A stretch of DNA of 17,491 nt from Odoribacter sp. UBA944 (GCA_002293375.1 DBDA01000009.1:1-17491), one strand, 5' to 3'. Positions 1 through 8,693 are shown, counted from the first letter of the stretch. The notes: a model not told the origin generated them from the letters alone. Made by a program: numbers and translations.

Positions 1-25
1 ACCGGTATGATCTCCATCATCCGGA

Positions 26-50
26 ATTAGTGCCTTTGTTAGCTGTTTGT
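26..50 (+). pseudogene. Possible relic of a regulator-gene 5' end
   Basis: Bases 26-50 match bases 9220-9244, the start of the TPR-HTH regulator gene, at 22 of the first 24 positions, including 14 identical bases in a row. Read in the same frame, the fragment gives I-S-A-F-V-S-C-L and then a stop, against I-S-A-F-V-I-C-L-L in the intact gene. No start codon sits in the expected place and the similarity stops at both ends. It may be a shred of a second copy of that regulator, left by rearrangement. It is short, so chance similarity is not excluded. Confidence 0.35.
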
Positions 51-64
51 AGGGAGGACGTCAA

Positions 65-306
65 GTGGCCGTTGGCTGCGGTCCGGACATCGTCGTAGGA
101 AAGATGCATACGGAAGTAGGGACTGTGTTGCAGTAAAATTAAACAATTTTTCAAATCGAACAAATATCTATTTAAAGAACCCAGGTATTCGAATCCGTCC
201 TCTTCCGGCGTAACGACGCCCGTCTTGCTTCCGTCCGATAGCCAGCCGTACGTTACCTGCAACACGCCTCCCCGACTCACCGTACGGATCAAATTTAAGG
301 AATTAT
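65..306 (-). pseudogene. Scrambled fragment of RHS core gene
   Basis: This is not a working gene. Two blocks copy parts of the RHS gene to the right. Bases 174-306 match 2959-3091 at about 90 percent identity (the L-I-R-T-V-S-R-G-G to E-Y-L-G-S-L stretch). Bases 65-131 match 3432-3498 at 64 of 67 positions (the S-P-Y-F-R-M-H-L to N-G-H stretch). The blocks are joined by about 42 AT-rich bases of unknown origin. Read on the minus strand, their order is the reverse of that in the intact gene. A 91-codon open frame (17-292) runs through both blocks but joins non-adjacent parts of the parent, so I read it as a relic. The block boundary at 306/307 lies 1-2 bases from the stop codon of the lipoprotein gene at 308. 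Confidence 0.8.
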
Positions 307-307
307 T

Positions 308-994
308 TCACAATCCTATAAAAGGAGTAAAATCTATCATTACCATACTTTTCAAAGAAGCATCAAAAAATTCCTGATTCCCATGAATACTTTGCTGCAG
401 TGAATCAAGTTCATTTAAGATTTTGTCTGTCCCTTCAATCTGTGCCCGATAAAAATAATATTGACTAATGGCAAGATTTTTTTCATACCTGTAAATATCT
501 TGTACATTTTTAGATTTTAAAATAGAATCTATTTCTGCTGACGGGATGTGTAAATAGTTTTTCAACTCTATTACGATATCTTGTAATAATGCATTTCGAG
601 TAGATATATCTCCTTTTTCTTGTGCTTCCATTGCTTTTATCCTCTTCAAATAAAGAGGTTTAAGATAGAGGGCAAGAAATAAAGAATCATTTGTTTGATT
701 GGCAAAAGTCAATGCTTCAGCGAATTCTTTTTTCTCGCACAAAGTAGAAATTTTACACACAATTAAATTAAACTTATACACATCACAATTACATAGTAGC
801 ATTGTGTCAATTAGGGCCAAAGCAGAATCCAATCGGGCATATGATTGTTCGTCATTCAAGAAATAATTATTCCACATTTCAGATAGTACAAATCCCATCT
901 GTCTGCACTCTTCTTCAGTCATTGTATTGCTGTTTGGAGTTTTGCACTGAGAAAACAACAATACACTAACAATAAAAATCACATACATTTTCAT
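308..994 (-). CDS. Small lipoprotein, possible RHS-associated immunity protein (paralog 2)
   Basis: Predicted 228-residue lipoprotein. A short signal peptide (M-K-M-Y-V-I-F-I-V-S-V-L-L-F-S-Q-C) ends in a lipobox-like sequence with Cys17 as the probable lipidated residue. The rest is largely helical and charged, somewhat TPR-like, with a small Cys cluster near residues 68-70 (C-N-C). It is a diverged paralog of the protein at 1092-1811. Shared points include the lipobox, C-K-T, a Q-M-G motif, R-L-D-S-A-L, I-D-T-M, a G-x-D-K-I-x-N-E-L-D-S-L-Q stretch and a final G-L. It lies downstream of the RHS gene on the same strand with no promoter seen in front of it, so it is probably the last gene of the RHS operon. 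Position suggests immunity against the RHS tip; that is inference. The gene is AT-rich compared with the RHS core. Confidence 0.7.
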   Translation of the reverse strand: MKMYVIFIVSVLLFSQCKTPNSNTMTEEECRQMGFVLSEMWNNYFLNDEQSYARLDSALALIDTMLLCNCDVYKFNLIVCKISTLCEKKEFAEALTFANQTNDSLFLALYLKPLYLKRIKAMEAQEKGDISTRNALLQDIVIELKNYLHIPSAEIDSILKSKNVQDIYRYEKNLAISQYYFYRAQIEGTDKILNELDSLQQSIHGNQEFFDASLKSMVMIDFTPFIGL

Positions 995-1091
995 AGATAC
1001 TCATTATTTAACTTGTGCGGGAGAAGTTGAAAACTCCACTCAAATGCTTAATGACGTCCTCCCAATTTTTAGAGACATTGTGTCGATAAAA

Positions 1092-1811
1092 TTACAGTCC
1101 CGTAAAATACATGAAATCTTCTTCTGGATAAAATTCATGGCTAGTATTGAACCAACTATTTTGTGCGATCATAGTTTTTATCATCTCGAAAAATATCTGA
1201 TTCCCGTTTATTGCTTTTTGTAAAGAATCCAGTTCATTCTGTATCTTATCAACACCTTCTGTCTGTGTTCGGTAATAATACAATCTTATAATATCATGAC
1301 TTTCTATGTGTTGCATTATCTCTAATTCGTCTGGTATTTGAAGAATGGAATTTATCTTTGTGGTATCTTTTAATACATTATCTTTTAAATGATGTACAAT
1401 CTCTGATATCAATCTATTTTTTTTCATTATATCACCTTCTGATTGAGCCTGAATCGCTTCAAATCTTTTTAACAAAATCAATTTATTTAAAGGATAAATT
1501 TCCTTTTCATCTAGATCTCGTATGAAATTTAGTGCTTGTATATATTCTTGTTTTACACTCAAAATTTGCAATTTCGTAGAAACTAATCCCGCGTAGTATT
1601 TCCTGCAATCACACATCATTGTATCTATTATGCGTAAAGCAGAATCCAATCTAATAAACGTTGTGTCCTTTTCGACAACATAGTTTAATTGTTGGTATGA
1701 CAATTTTTCTCCCATTTGCTTACATCTTTCTTCATTAACGGTATGAGAATCTGACGTTTTACATTGGGGACATGACAATATGCTAATTGTAAATATCACT
1801 ATCATTTTCAT
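1092..1811 (-). CDS. Small lipoprotein, possible RHS-associated immunity protein (paralog 1)
   Basis: Predicted 239-residue lipoprotein. The frame is open to a Met at 1853. I chose the Met at 1811 because it gives a lipoprotein signal (M-K-M-I-V-I-F-T-I-S-I-L-S-C-P-Q-C) that lines up residue for residue with the paralog at 308-994. The mature part is predicted mostly helical, with R-L-D-S-A-L-R-I-I-D-T-M-M-C-D-C near residues 55-70. The C terminus adds about 15 residues (H-E-F-Y-P-E-E-D-F) absent from the paralog. It starts about 70 bases after the RHS stop codon, where polymorphic-toxin loci usually carry the immunity gene. If that is its job, the lipid anchor implies protection at the envelope rather than in the cytoplasm. 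No known domain recognised. Confidence 0.7.
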   Translation of the reverse strand: MKMIVIFTISILSCPQCKTSDSHTVNEERCKQMGEKLSYQQLNYVVEKDTTFIRLDSALRIIDTMMCDCRKYYAGLVSTKLQILSVKQEYIQALNFIRDLDEKEIYPLNKLILLKRFEAIQAQSEGDIMKKNRLISEIVHHLKDNVLKDTTKINSILQIPDELEIMQHIESHDIIRLYYYRTQTEGVDKIQNELDSLQKAINGNQIFFEMIKTMIAQNSWFNTSHEFYPEEDFMYFTGL

Positions 1812-1883
1812 GCACTGTTTCATATAGCGTTTTTTTATTATAATTATAAACATACTTTAATTATAGCGGATTTTATAAATACT

Positions 1884-4800
1884 TCATTTTTTGATAGGTC
1901 TAACCATGATTCTTGTTTGTAAACCCCATCGCATCTTGATAGGAATAGAAAATATTGTGCCCGGATTGGTATAGCCTATATTTACTGTTGCACTTTGAAG
2001 ATAGGTTGCGGAACTTATGGCAGAGGCAGGGATTTTTACAGAGGCAGTCGTTGGTTCAGTTCCGGTTTTGTAGACATGGCTTTCTGTCGGCCTATGCAGT
2101 ACTTGGGCATATTCCTGATTCCCATTTATAACGGAAAGATAACCTTGGGAATTTGTATTCAAATCACTGTTACCACTTACTGCAGGCTTATTTACATTTG
2201 CTGTAACTGTAACCCCTTCGAAAGTTTTCCCATATTTGTTATTTGCGGTTACATGATCTGATTTATAACTCACATTTGCCCGTATGAAAAGACTGGCCGA
2301 CACAGATTCATAAATACCACCGGGTACCCCTTGGCCCATTGGACCTACGCCATCACCTCCCATGAATCCCGCGCTACCTCCAGCATCTGTTCTGACTTCA
2401 TATTTTTCACTAACGCCCATGTCCGTCAATATATCGCGATTATTGCTACCCACATATTTATATCCTTCGGGGGTGTCCTCCCTTGATTTCACATCATCCA
2501 TCCACTCATATTCCTGAGTTTGCAAATTCTTTGTCCAATCCACCTGTTTTCCGTCCGGGTCTATAGCATTGATCGGATTATTAAGGCAATATACATACGG
2601 GGAGATATCATAGTATTCCTCTGCCAGTGGGTCAATAGTCAACCACCTTCCTTCCAGATTGTAGATCCTTGCCCCGTAGTCGAGGTATTCCATTCCCACA
2701 TCGCGCTGCGACTCTTTGCCGTTGTAGCGGTAGCGGTTTCCGGATGCAGGGTAGCTTCCGTCCGTCTCCTCCTGTCCGAAGGGGGAGTAGTCGTATCTTG
2801 CTTCAACCGCCCCATTCCCGTTCACCACCACCCGCGTACTGCCCAGGTGGTCGGTGATGTAGAAGAGCGATTCGGTGCCCGCACTCGTCGTCGTGATCCT
2901 TCCTCCGTCCACACGGGCTCCCTCCAGCGACAGGAGGCCTCCGATACGCTTGAATGTCAAAGAACCCAGGTATTCGTATCCGCCCCCTTCCGGCGTGACG
3001 ACGCCTGTTTTGCTTCCGTCCGAGAGCCAGCCGTATGTTGCTTTCAACACGCCTCCCCGGCTCACCGTACGGATCAAATTTAAGAAATTATACGCAAATT
3101 CCAAACCGCTTATCCCCTCTGCCGTACAGTTGCCGTTTACATCGTAGGCATAGCCTCCCACGCTGTTCAGGGCTGTAAGGCGGTTTCCCGTGTAGGCGTA
3201 GCTCTCTTTTATTGTCCCGTTCTCTGTGACATGTTGGATGTTTCCGTTGAGGTCATACGTGTGCCTGTCTGTCTTCGTTCCCAGGGAGGGGGAGTGGAGC
3301 ATGGCATCCTCGAGGCGGTTCAAGCCGTCGTAGGTATAGTGGTTTGTCTTTGCTCCGTTCACAGGGGCTCCGTTTGAAAGATGCTCCGATGTCCAGGCGG
3401 TGATGTTGCCCATGTAGCTTGGCATGGAGGTGTGGCCGTTGGATGCGGTCCGGACATCGTCGTAGGAGAGATGCATACGGAAGTAGGGACTCTGTTGCTC
3501 CCGGAGCCAGCCTTGAAGGGTATAGGCGCAGGTTTCCGTAAAGGCATTCGCCCCCTCGCCGTACTGTTTGGTTGTGAGACGGCCGAGATCGTCGTATATG
3601 TAGTATATGTGGTGGGTGGCCCCCGTATGGAGTGTGGAGAGCGTCTCCGTGATGCGTCCGCCGCCGTCGTACACAAAGGCGGTGGTGAGCCCGTAGCCCG
3701 GTTCCAATACTCCTACATTGTGGTATTCGGGGACTCCTGCACTGTGGTATTCGTAAACTCCTACACTGTGGTATTCGTGGGAAAGCGTCACCTGTCCGCT
3801 AAAGTCGTAGTTGCTCCCCGTGTAGCTCTCCCCGCCGAGGTGGTTGCGGCCGGCGGTCTGAACCAGGCGACCGAAACGGTCGTAATAGAAAACCCGCTCC
3901 ACGGGAGTACCGCCTCCCTCCGGGGCGTAGATCCGTTCCCAGGTCTTCATCCCCTTGACGCGCTCCAGGTCTATGACGCCGGGATCAAAAGAGGGAGAGG
4001 TGAAGTTCCTTGGGGACAGTCCCGAGGGGACACTTGCGTAAGTGTCGTAGCTGTACTCGGCAAGCAGGGTCCTTCCCGAAGTTGCATAGAGCTGTTCAGC
4101 CGTTCCGTCGTCAAAGAGCGCCTGCAGGACGTCGCGCGGGGAGGCTTGCACGATCGACTCCTCCCTGACCACGCGGGCGAAAGCATCGTAGCGGGTGAGA
4201 CACCACTGACTGGCTCCCCGCATCACGGCATCCTGTATCATCGTTATGCGCCCGAAACGGTCGTAAACGATGTACTCCGCTCCCTTGCCGGGAATGGTGC
4301 GTACCGACACGCGGTCGCGGCTGTCGTACCCGTAGGTGAAGCACCAGTCGGCCACCGATGTTGCACTGAGGAGAGCGCCCGCAGGGGAGGCGTCGATGGC
4401 GTTCGTTCCTTCCGGCGGCACGACACAGGAGAGGCGGTCACGCGTGTCGTAGAGGAAGTATGTGGAGGCCCAGGTTGTTCCCAGTTGCGTTCTTCGCATC
4501 ACCAAACGTCCGGCTTGGTCATTGAAGAAGTGTGTCACCCGGCCGTCGGCATCCGTGGTCGTCGTTTTGACGAGTTGCCCGGCAGCGTAGTTCCCGCTTC
4601 TGTCAACCGTGTTGTTTTCGCTGTTAAAGGAGAGCCTGTAGACGGCATCGCCATCGGTGTTTACATCGCAACGGTTTTCCAAGGCGTGGGAAGGATCTAT
4701 CCCGGGGAAGATCTCACTGACCACCCTGTCGAGCGCGCCGGAGGCAAAGAGCGATTCCTTAAAGGCACGCGGAGCTGTTTTTCCGAATTTTGTCCGGTAG

Positions 4801-5669
4801 AACTCCTCCTGGTGTACCACAGCGTCGGGATGGAAGCCGGCAGGAGTGGCCGAAGTGGCGGAAAAGGGCATGTATTCCCGGCGCTGCCGGTCGCGATAGT
4901 CCGGTTCTATGGGGGTGACAAAGCGGCGCATGGAGGTTTCGCCCGGTTTTGTCATCTCTATCGTCACCTGTTGTACGGGGCGCCCCAGTCCGTCGTAGTA
5001 GTTTGCCTCTGCCGTGCAGTAAGTGGGAAGGGCGTCCGGAGGAACGGCGGTGGTGGCTACCGTGTAACGCTTTTTTAAGATCATGCTGCGGTTTTCAGAG
5101 AGCAAGGAGGTGGAGAAAGCACCCGAAGTACCGGAAGGAGGTGCCGTGGAACAGGGAGACTGGGAAAAGGAGATGACCCAGGGGCTTTGAAATCGGCCGG
5201 GCTGTTGCGAGTTGCCGTAGCCTACCGAGAAGGTGGCTTCTATGGTGGAGGTGCCGGTGTTGGGATAAAAGCTGACCAGGACATCGCCGGCATTGGGGCC
5301 GGGTTCCATGGAACGTACCTGTGCATGGAGAGAGGAGAGGGAGGGATTAAAGGTAAGCTGCGGACTTCCGGGAGGCACTTGGCTGGGGCCTGCAAGAGGA
5401 TTGGCGTCGGGGGAAGCGGGAGCGCTCGAACACCCGGAAGTGCAAAGAGGCTCGACCGTGGGTGCAGTGATGTCGTAGCGCTGGTTTAACCGAACCAGAT
5501 AGGTGCCGCCAAGGGGATCAACCTCTACAGGGCCGGGAGGGTTTATGGGCCATGTCCGCACAATGATCTGTGGCGGATCCGGCGGATCCAACGGCCTTAA
5601 CTGTGCGGAAACATAAGAGAGCGGCAAAAGGAAACAGGCGAGTAAGAAAAAGAGTATTAACGGCTTCAT
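1884..5669 (-). CDS. Secreted RHS-core protein with DUF6443-like region and unknown C-terminal tip
   Basis: A 1261-residue exported RHS/YD-repeat protein. It has a signal peptide at about 1-22 (ending V-S-A-Q), a Pro-rich and Ig-like N-terminal part, and a DUF6443-like segment at about 195-340 (Y-Y-D-G-L-G-R-P-V-Q). YD/RHS repeats follow to about 930, then the RHS-associated core at about 937-1042 (D-H-L-G-S-T-R, Y-G-A-R-I-Y, N-N-P-I-N-A-I-D-P-D-G). In TcC proteins two aspartates about 23 residues apart in this core self-cleave the tip; D1013 and D1037 are placed likewise. The remaining 220 or so residues are a Gly-rich linker (about 1093-1117) and a Ser/Thr-rich, beta-looking end I do not recognise. 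A three-copy 24-base repeat sits inside the repeat region. The gene starts 12 bases after the upstream gene's stop, so the two are cotranscribed. DNA for the tip is AT-richer than for the core, as expected for a swapped-in tip. Confidence 0.92.
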   Translation of the reverse strand: MKPLILFFLLACFLLPLSYVSAQLRPLDPPDPPQIIVRTWPINPPGPVEVDPLGGTYLVRLNQRYDITAPTVEPLCTSGCSSAPASPDANPLAGPSQVPPGSPQLTFNPSLSSLHAQVRSMEPGPNAGDVLVSFYPNTGTSTIEATFSVGYGNSQQPGRFQSPWVISFSQSPCSTAPPSGTSGAFSTSLLSENRSMILKKRYTVATTAVPPDALPTYCTAEANYYDGLGRPVQQVTIEMTKPGETSMRRFVTPIEPDYRDRQRREYMPFSATSATPAGFHPDAVVHQEEFYRTKFGKTAPRAFKESLFASGALDRVVSEIFPGIDPSHALENRCDVNTDGDAVYRLSFNSENNTVDRSGNYAAGQLVKTTTTDADGRVTHFFNDQAGRLVMRRTQLGTTWASTYFLYDTRDRLSCVVPPEGTNAIDASPAGALLSATSVADWCFTYGYDSRDRVSVRTIPGKGAEYIVYDRFGRITMIQDAVMRGASQWCLTRYDAFARVVREESIVQASPRDVLQALFDDGTAEQLYATSGRTLLAEYSYDTYASVPSGLSPRNFTSPSFDPGVIDLERVKGMKTWERIYAPEGGGTPVERVFYYDRFGRLVQTAGRNHLGGESYTGSNYDFSGQVTLSHEYHSVGVYEYHSAGVPEYHNVGVLEPGYGLTTAFVYDGGGRITETLSTLHTGATHHIYYIYDDLGRLTTKQYGEGANAFTETCAYTLQGWLREQQSPYFRMHLSYDDVRTASNGHTSMPSYMGNITAWTSEHLSNGAPVNGAKTNHYTYDGLNRLEDAMLHSPSLGTKTDRHTYDLNGNIQHVTENGTIKESYAYTGNRLTALNSVGGYAYDVNGNCTAEGISGLEFAYNFLNLIRTVSRGGVLKATYGWLSDGSKTGVVTPEGGGYEYLGSLTFKRIGGLLSLEGARVDGGRITTTSAGTESLFYITDHLGSTRVVVNGNGAVEARYDYSPFGQEETDGSYPASGNRYRYNGKESQRDVGMEYLDYGARIYNLEGRWLTIDPLAEEYYDISPYVYCLNNPINAIDPDGKQVDWTKNLQTQEYEWMDDVKSREDTPEGYKYVGSNNRDILTDMGVSEKYEVRTDAGGSAGFMGGDGVGPMGQGVPGGIYESVSASLFIRANVSYKSDHVTANNKYGKTFEGVTVTANVNKPAVSGNSDLNTNSQGYLSVINGNQEYAQVLHRPTESHVYKTGTEPTTASVKIPASAISSATYLQSATVNIGYTNPGTIFSIPIKMRWGLQTRIMVRPIKK
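3711..3782 (-). repeat. Three-copy 24-base in-frame tandem repeat in the RHS gene
   Basis: Units at 3711-3734, 3735-3758 and 3759-3782 share the core CACTGTGGTATTCG (first unit has one change). Each encodes eight residues of the form E-Y-H-(S/N)-(V/A)-G-V-x on the minus strand. Because 24 is a multiple of three, gain or loss of a unit would change protein length without breaking the frame. Confidence 0.9.
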
Positions 5670-5681
5670 ATGTAATAGGGA

Positions 5682-8600
5682 TTACAGGTTTTTGTATTCA
5701 AAGGTTTCCCGGATATTTCCATCCTCGTCGCGGATGCAGCAGAGGCGCCAGGCGGCATCGTATTCGTAATGGACTGTACGGCCCGAAGGGTCTGTAACGG
5801 AGGTCACTCCCACCAGAGGGAGGTGTGTCCAGGTAGTCACTTGGGCATGGGGGAGAGCGGTTCGCAAAACGGAGGGATCCCCGGTGAGGAGATCGCCCAA
5901 GACCGCCCGCACCTGGGCCAGGGTGGCACCCTTGATCTCGGCTACGGGGTGAAGCCCTTCGGGATCCCACAGGTAACAGATGTGCAGATCGCCCTCCTGA
6001 CTGACGTGAAGGGGGCGTCCGCGGTGGTCGTATTCGTGGATGCGGTAGCGGGAAACGGTGTCCTGCCCGCGCATGGTGATGGAGTAGCCGGGAAAAATGC
6101 CCCGGACATCTTTTTCGTATGCGATGTAGGTGCCTTCCAGCAGTGCGGGAGCGGCCGGATTTCCGGGAGTAGAATTCCCGCCGGTACGGTACAGTTCTTC
6201 TCCCGCCGGACGGTGGAGCGTGGAACTCCCGTTCCCGCCCCCGGCATAGGAAGAGGTGTAGAGGTAGCGGCGGGTATACTCTACTCCATCTACCGTTCGC
6301 TTCTCGTGTTTTAGCAGCAGGTTGTCCGAAGCGTGTTCCAAAGGAGGGGTGAAGGGCATTCTGTTCGGCCAGGAAGTATATTTGCCGGCGTCTGTGTAGT
6401 TGTAAACAACGGACTCTGTTTGGTTTCCGGAGGAGTAGGTATTCGTGGTGGTTTGTGAGACGGGTTTCCAGCAAACAACCCTGGCCATCAGGTCCGTATA
6501 GGCGAAATCCCTCCGGTATTTCTGCTGCCGTTCGCCGTAATTAGCCGGGAAGGCAGGACGACCGTAATTGAACATATCGCGCAGGTAAAATCCTACCGGC
6601 ACGTTTTGTTCCCGGAATTTGGCATAGGAGCTCTCTTCGATGGTCTTCAGAAGGCCGGAAGCGGGAGCGGTTTCGTGGGCGTAGGAGGTGACTTTGCGGA
6701 TGAGGTGATTGTATACGGGGGTAAATTCCAGGTAATAGCCGTTGTAGGCATAGTCGGTATGGATATAGCGGCGATCCCGCTTCAGGGGAAAACCCGGACT
6801 TGATTCCGGCCAGTGGGGGCGGGAAGGGGAGGCGGGATGTATGGCCGCCTGACTGTCGTAATGGTAGTCCACGGCGCAGGTTTCCATGCCGTCACCACTG
6901 AGGATGCGTTCCGTTACATGCCGGTAAAACACTTTCTGCGATTCGGGAGCCATTCCGGGCAGTACCGTCTGTTGGTGGAAAGTGATCTTGTCGATATTAA
7001 CTTGCTCTACAAGCAGAGGGGACACGAAAACAAAAAAATGATGGGCGGAGACGGTTATGTAGTCCCGGAAATTCCTCTGAGGAATAAAGTCGAAAGTCAG
7101 TACCGGGTCTTTGTATTCGAAGTTCCTCCGGCGGATGAGTTGCTGGCCGTTGTAAATCCCTATGGATTCCACACGGATGCCTACGTGGACAGGGCCATGA
7201 ATGGTAGGGCAACAGTTCTTGCCGTAAGTGAGGACGGTACGTTCTCCCCTGAGGCGTCTGATCTCGGTCAGGGAACCGCGCAGGGCGGAGGGGAAGTGGT
7301 AGCTCCGTTTCACGGTATCAATGCCGATAAACTCATTGGCGGAGGGGCATCTGAGGAAAAGCATGTCCTGGTTGCGGTCCTGCCCGTTGTAGTATCCAAA
7401 GTAGTCCTGGGCGTTGTGGGGAACGTCCGGAGTGCCGTTGTAACTGAAATCGTACCGGTCGAGCAAATCGGAGGAGGAGCCATATACCTCGACCCTCTGC
7501 ATGCCCAGACGTGTATTTTGGTACGACTGGCCAACCAAAAAACGCCGGATCACCTGTCCCGGAGTGTTGCGGACAGTGATCTCGCGCAGGCGTTTGGGGT
7601 AGTTCGGCTGTACGCCGGGAAGATCGTCGTAGGAAAAGGAGATGACACCGCCCGGAAAGAGGATCTGCTCCAGTACGGCACAACGGTATTCGGTATCGGT
7701 ATAGTTGTATGTATTATCGACAGAGACAGGAAGCCACCTTGCTTGCCCGTAGAAGGGATCTTCGTACTTCTCGCACATGGCAATGGGCGCATATTCGCGA
7801 CGCTTGCAAAGGCCGGCGGGAGCATAACGGAAGACAATGCTGTCACGACCGTTGGCAGCGGTAATGCGGGAGAGGCGCCAACTGGAGATCGTTTCGTAGT
7901 CGGGAGGAAGGAAGAGAGGAGGGGTCAGGATGGTCATTTCACGGGGCGGCTGCTTTCGGGAGACGCGCTCCTGGGGAGTAAAGGAGTAGCGAGTACCGTC
8001 GGGGGAGGTAATGTGAAAGATGGTATCGGAATAAGCGAATTGAAGGTCTGACCCGCTGAGGTCGACAAACTCAAAACCGCCGCGGGGCTGCGGCATGAGA
8101 AAGAAGGTACCGGAATAGCCGCAAAAGTTGTAGCTGTAACGGTCGTATTTGCTGTCCCGGCGGTTTTCAAATACGTTGTACATGTATTGAAAGTAGGAAG
8201 TGGTATCGCTGTTTCGGCAATTGCGGATGGTGGAAGCAGGGATGTATTCGAAAGGGATCGTGATGCCGTACAGGGAGCCGGGGACATCGATATGTGTCCC
8301 TATGTCGGGCATTCCGATGACTGTTTTGGCGATGGTGCCGCCTGCTTGAAGGTTCCAGCCAAGCCCAAGCACGCCGGCGATCTCATCCACCTTGATGCCG
8401 GAGGCGTGGTAGGAGAAGGAGACGGTGTGTGACAGGTCACCGCTTTTCACCGTGTAGAGAGGAAGGTTCAATTCCGGCACCCCTAAGGAATAGGACATCG
8501 GGAAGTCGGCATACTTAACCGCCTGGGCCGCATCGGGAGAGGGAGGGATCAGACTGCCGAGATTTGTCCGGTCATTCGGGGTGTTGATGTGCGGGGAGAT

Positions 8601-8693
8601 GGAAGATGAGCCCGGATCAGGATTGAGTTGAAACTGGCCGAAAACAGAGGCAGAAACAGCTGTTAAAAGCAAAAATACAGGTGAGTACTTCAT
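5682..8693 (-). CDS. Secreted SpvB/TcB-like YD-repeat protein, partner of the RHS protein
   Basis: A 1003-residue exported protein. The frame is open to a Met at 8720. I chose the Met at 8693 because it begins a good signal peptide (M-K-Y-S-P-V-F-L-L-L ... V-F-G-Q, about 1-20). Residues 55-130 look like the start of the SpvB/TcB fold (K-Y-A-D-F-P, then S-Y-H-A-S-G-I-K-V-D-E, then L-G-L-G-W-N-L-Q-A-G-G). The middle is beta-rich with many Tyr-Asp motifs. The end is YD repeat (G-R-T-V-H-Y-E-Y-D ... E-D-G-N-I). It carries no RHS core or tip and stops 12 bases before the RHS gene. The pair resembles TcB and TcC of Tc toxins, which together build a hollow shell around the tip. Here both halves carry signal peptides, so assembly in the periplasm or outside the cell is likely (inference). 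Confidence 0.88.
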   Translation of the reverse strand: MKYSPVFLLLTAVSASVFGQFQLNPDPGSSSISPHINTPNDRTNLGSLIPPSPDAAQAVKYADFPMSYSLGVPELNLPLYTVKSGDLSHTVSFSYHASGIKVDEIAGVLGLGWNLQAGGTIAKTVIGMPDIGTHIDVPGSLYGITIPFEYIPASTIRNCRNSDTTSYFQYMYNVFENRRDSKYDRYSYNFCGYSGTFFLMPQPRGGFEFVDLSGSDLQFAYSDTIFHITSPDGTRYSFTPQERVSRKQPPREMTILTPPLFLPPDYETISSWRLSRITAANGRDSIVFRYAPAGLCKRREYAPIAMCEKYEDPFYGQARWLPVSVDNTYNYTDTEYRCAVLEQILFPGGVISFSYDDLPGVQPNYPKRLREITVRNTPGQVIRRFLVGQSYQNTRLGMQRVEVYGSSSDLLDRYDFSYNGTPDVPHNAQDYFGYYNGQDRNQDMLFLRCPSANEFIGIDTVKRSYHFPSALRGSLTEIRRLRGERTVLTYGKNCCPTIHGPVHVGIRVESIGIYNGQQLIRRRNFEYKDPVLTFDFIPQRNFRDYITVSAHHFFVFVSPLLVEQVNIDKITFHQQTVLPGMAPESQKVFYRHVTERILSGDGMETCAVDYHYDSQAAIHPASPSRPHWPESSPGFPLKRDRRYIHTDYAYNGYYLEFTPVYNHLIRKVTSYAHETAPASGLLKTIEESSYAKFREQNVPVGFYLRDMFNYGRPAFPANYGERQQKYRRDFAYTDLMARVVCWKPVSQTTTNTYSSGNQTESVVYNYTDAGKYTSWPNRMPFTPPLEHASDNLLLKHEKRTVDGVEYTRRYLYTSSYAGGGNGSSTLHRPAGEELYRTGGNSTPGNPAAPALLEGTYIAYEKDVRGIFPGYSITMRGQDTVSRYRIHEYDHRGRPLHVSQEGDLHICYLWDPEGLHPVAEIKGATLAQVRAVLGDLLTGDPSVLRTALPHAQVTTWTHLPLVGVTSVTDPSGRTVHYEYDAAWRLCCIRDEDGNIRETFEYKNL

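Noticed and set aside
52..1063. 12-base inverted repeat GGGAGGACGTCA (52-63) and TGACGTCCTCCC (1052-1063)
   Set aside because: It brackets the lipoprotein at 308-994 and could be a recombination trace, but one such match within 1 kb is not rare enough, and no other sign of an element end (target duplication, transposase) is present.
3381..5078. Long plus-strand open frame (565 codons) opposite the RHS gene
   Set aside because: It is the mirror of a GC-rich, repeat-rich coding gene; its product has no family pattern and no promoter, while the minus-strand RHS protein is unmistakable.
6813..8051. Plus-strand open frame (412 codons) opposite the SpvB-like gene
   Set aside because: Same reason: a shadow of the minus-strand gene, with no signal peptide or recognisable domain.
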